54,799 nucleotides of DNA from positions 1 to 54,799 of the IMG/VR virus record IMGVR_UViG_3300043399_000215. The stretch is one strand, 5' to 3'. How positions within the stretch are numbered: the first letter of the stretch is position 1; each line of letters opens with the position of its first letter. Below, one piece after another: positions 52,932 to 54,799 of this stretch. Below the pieces are notes generated by a model. That model was not told where the DNA came from and ran no database searches. It saw nothing but the letters and a program-made list of their open reading frames with translations. The stretch comes from a virus. The translations under genes and the position numbers were made by a program.

Positions 52932-54752
52932 TTAGGTTGTTAGGGCTTGGATGACTGTGTTGGATAGGCGAGAGGGGTAGTAGGCTATTTTCTTGATGGT
53001 GCTGTTGAGGTATGCCGAAGAACCTAAGCTACAACCTATATCAATCCTATTTACGACAGGCAACAACCCGTCTGTGTCGGTAGTAGGTACTGAACCATTC
53101 AGACTATGGGCAAAATCATTAACTCGATAAGCTGCTGAAGATTTCACGAAACTACTAGTAACCGTAGCAACAGTAAGTGCCACTAGGCCAGTACCGCCAA
53201 CAGCAACGTAGTATCTATTGGCGTGTGCGCTACCGTTGTAAATAAGGTGACGATTACTGTTTGTTCCGTCACTTATTTGCAACGCTGCCCTCCCACTTGA
53301 TGCCAACCCCGACCCATAGTTGTAATTATTCTCAATAAAAATCGTACCTTCGTCCTGCCTATACCAACTACTAAAATTACTCCCCGTCATACTTGCAGCA
53401 TCAGCAGATCGAGTAACCTGCGCTGTTGTCGTTGGGATGTAGCTTGTTGGGAAGGAGTCCGCTTCTAGTTGAGCGCCCCAGATGTAGATGCCGGAGTAGC
53501 CATCGCCTGTGTAGTTGTTGCCAGACCCGTTATTAAGGTGAATCTGTACCGCAAACGTGTTTGCACCTGTTGTTGTTTGAGTAAACTGCTGACTGACTTT
53601 GCACCACCCATTACCAATATGAACTATTGAACCGCTGCCACTGGTAACAGTGTAAGAATTCAAATTGAAAACAGAAATAGTGTCTGAGGCTCCATTGTAA
53701 GAAACGAGATTCACGGATGATCGCTCTTTCGCCTTCACATATACAGATGCTGTATAGGTAGCTCCAGATGTCAAGCTAACACTACCGAAGCGAACGTAGT
53801 GAACCCCTGCAATAGCAGCCTCTTGGATTAGGTCAGCACTTAAAGTCCCGTCAGGTGCAACTACCTGATTTGCAGATACTGCTGCACTACTCTTCACCCA
53901 CGCAGCATCATCAAACTCCTGACTCCTAGTCAACAAATTCGTCCTTTGTTCCTCAATCAACAACCCAAGGCTTTCACCTGTCGTTGGGTTGTGGTCGAAC
54001 CTAGGAATGCCTGATGCTGCTGTTTGAAGTACAGGTATGTAGTTGGTAATGGGTTGTGAAGTTGTTGGTGTGTAGGCTGTTGCACTTGAACGTTGTTCTA
54101 GTTGAGCGCCCCAGATGTAAATGCCAGAGGTTCCGTCGCCGGTGTATTGAGCGCCGTACTGGTCGAGGGTTGCTCCTGTGTCGGGGTAGCCACCGAATTC
54201 AGGCGCTCGGGTTGCTGTCTCTGTTGAAGTAAATGTGATAGAACAACGGTAGAACCCGTTTGCAACAGCGACAATGCTTGCACTCTTGTTGGTGTAGGTG
54301 CCTCCAGGTGTTCCTGCCGTACCTGCACCAATGTCAAAGCTGCAATAGAAACGACCGCTATTGCCCTCTGAAATATAAAACTTTGTATATTCAGCAGATT
54401 TGACGTACACGCTTAATGTGTACGTAGTCCCGTTTTGAAAGCCAGAAGACCCTATATAAACACCGTGTGCAGCTGCTGTTGCAGATGCTACTAATTTATC
54501 AGCGGTAGTAGCCCCATCTGGTGCCGCTGTAGCATTTGCAGTTACAGTTGAGTTAACTTTAGCCCACCCAGCATTATCAAACTCCTGCGAATAACTCAGC
54601 AAGTTCTCTTCAGCTTTTGCGAAGGTTTTCCCGTCGTAATATGTTGCTGTGCTTGCTCGGCTGAAGGTGATTCTTGGGTCTAGGGTTTTGGTGTTAGCGA
54701 AGTCAAGGAGAAGCGAGGGTTTGGTGCTCGGGTAGAGTGCTGCGATTGCCAT
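52932..54752 (-). CDS. Large structural protein with two carbohydrate-binding-like repeats and a LamG-like end, 606 aa
   Basis: Start: LDFANTKTLDPRITFSRASTATY, a fibre/decoration signature. Two CBM-like repeats follow (residues about 55-235 and 270-445), each with NLL.YSQEFD/TRSQEFD...W.K, TYTLSVYVKSAE/TYTASVYVKAKE and IYIWGAQLE. The end is LamG-like (GTIFIENNYNYG...IDIGCSLGSSAYLNSTIKKIAYYPSRLSN). It probably binds sugars on the virion. Placement upstream of connector genes instead of with the fibres is unusual. Confidence 0.75.
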   Translation of the reverse strand: MAIAALYPSTKPSLLLDFANTKTLDPRITFSRASTATYYDGKTFAKAEENLLSYSQEFDNAGWAKVNSTVTANATAAPDGATTADKLVASATAAAHGVYIGSSGFQNGTTYTLSVYVKSAEYTKFYISEGNSGRFYCSFDIGAGTAGTPGGTYTNKSASIVAVANGFYRCSITFTSTETATRAPEFGGYPDTGATLDQYGAQYTGDGTSGIYIWGAQLEQRSSATAYTPTTSQPITNYIPVLQTAASGIPRFDHNPTTGESLGLLIEEQRTNLLTRSQEFDDAAWVKSSAAVSANQVVAPDGTLSADLIQEAAIAGVHYVRFGSVSLTSGATYTASVYVKAKERSSVNLVSYNGASDTISVFNLNSYTVTSGSGSIVHIGNGWCKVSQQFTQTTTGANTFAVQIHLNNGSGNNYTGDGYSGIYIWGAQLEADSFPTSYIPTTTAQVTRSADAASMTGSNFSSWYRQDEGTIFIENNYNYGSGLASSGRAALQISDGTNSNRHLIYNGSAHANRYYVAVGGTGLVALTVATVTSSFVKSSAAYRVNDFAHSLNGSVPTTDTDGLLPVVNRIDIGCSLGSSAYLNSTIKKIAYYPSRLSNTVIQALTT

Positions 54753-54799
54753 GTTGATTCCTTACCAAGTGCTCAAAGCAGAGCGTTTCCAAGTGTTTG

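Noticed and set aside
1-54799. CRISPR arrays, insertion sequences, or attachment sites with integrase
   Set aside because: No regular spaced repeats, transposase or integrase genes are seen; a lytic life style is more likely.
1-54799. T7-type RNA polymerase and its promoters
   Set aside because: No polymerase gene and no repeated 20-bp class of phage promoter are visible; sigma70-like extended -10 elements are found instead.

Overview
The window is part of the genome of a tailed double-stranded DNA phage (Caudoviricetes, siphovirus-like) of a Gram-negative host. The evidence is a T7-type replication set, a tail tape-measure protein of about 1,800 residues, tail tube, neck and tail-fibre genes, and lysis genes suited to an outer membrane. 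No bacterial housekeeping genes are seen. Terminase, portal, protease and major capsid genes must lie to the right, beyond the window, because the structural genes run leftward and enter at the head-tail connectors. Base composition is mostly A+T-rich, with a few G+C-richer islands of small accessory genes of a kind common in phages of Proteobacteria. The host cannot be fixed further from this sequence.

Layout. (1) 34-11136, minus strand: about 30 mostly small early genes, including a C39-like cysteine peptidase, an SleB-type wall hydrolase, an HU-like DNA-binding protein, thymidylate synthase ThyX, two zinc-dependent deaminases and a GIY-YIG/HNH homing nuclease. (2) 11137-12093: non-coding divergent region with DnaA-box-like sites beside an A+T-rich stretch, back-to-back promoters and an unexplained leader of about 340 nt. 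(3) 12094-16207, plus strand: small accessory genes. (4) 16219-28059: replication module. It holds primase-helicase, an HNH-like gene, family A DNA polymerase split by an intein, a structured non-coding region of about 850 nt with an embedded tRNA-Arg, ssDNA-binding protein, gp6-like exonuclease, endonuclease VII-like resolvase and a DEDD nuclease. (5) 28148-33130: nucleotide metabolism: MazG-like and dATP/dGTP hydrolases, ribonucleotide reductase alpha (split by a group I intron) and beta, and thioredoxin. A second GIY-YIG/HNH gene follows. (6) A bidirectional terminator at 33993-34018 separates the convergent arms. (7) 34022-54752, minus strand: lysozyme, membrane lysis genes, tail-fibre modules, tape measure, tail-assembly chaperones, tail tube, tail terminator, head-tail connectors and a large fibre-like protein.

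How it fits together. Deaminases plus ThyX make dTMP, and reductase plus thioredoxin make dNTPs. MazG-like and dATP/dGTP hydrolases adjust the pool. The T7-like core (primase-helicase, polymerase whose extein is 705 residues, SSB, exonuclease, resolvase) copies and processes DNA. No phage RNA polymerase is seen. Extended -10 promoters of the form TGTGCTATAAT recur instead, which suggests host RNA polymerase transcribes the phage.

The two most unusual features are these. At 22586-23440 there is a large structured RNA region holding a tRNA-Arg(UCU) inside a 20-bp extended helix, whose architecture recalls the giant phage RNAs GOLLD and ROOL. There is also an unusually dense set of selfish elements: an intein in polymerase motif B, an intron immediately after the codon for the reductase catalytic cysteine, and three free-standing homing-type nucleases.
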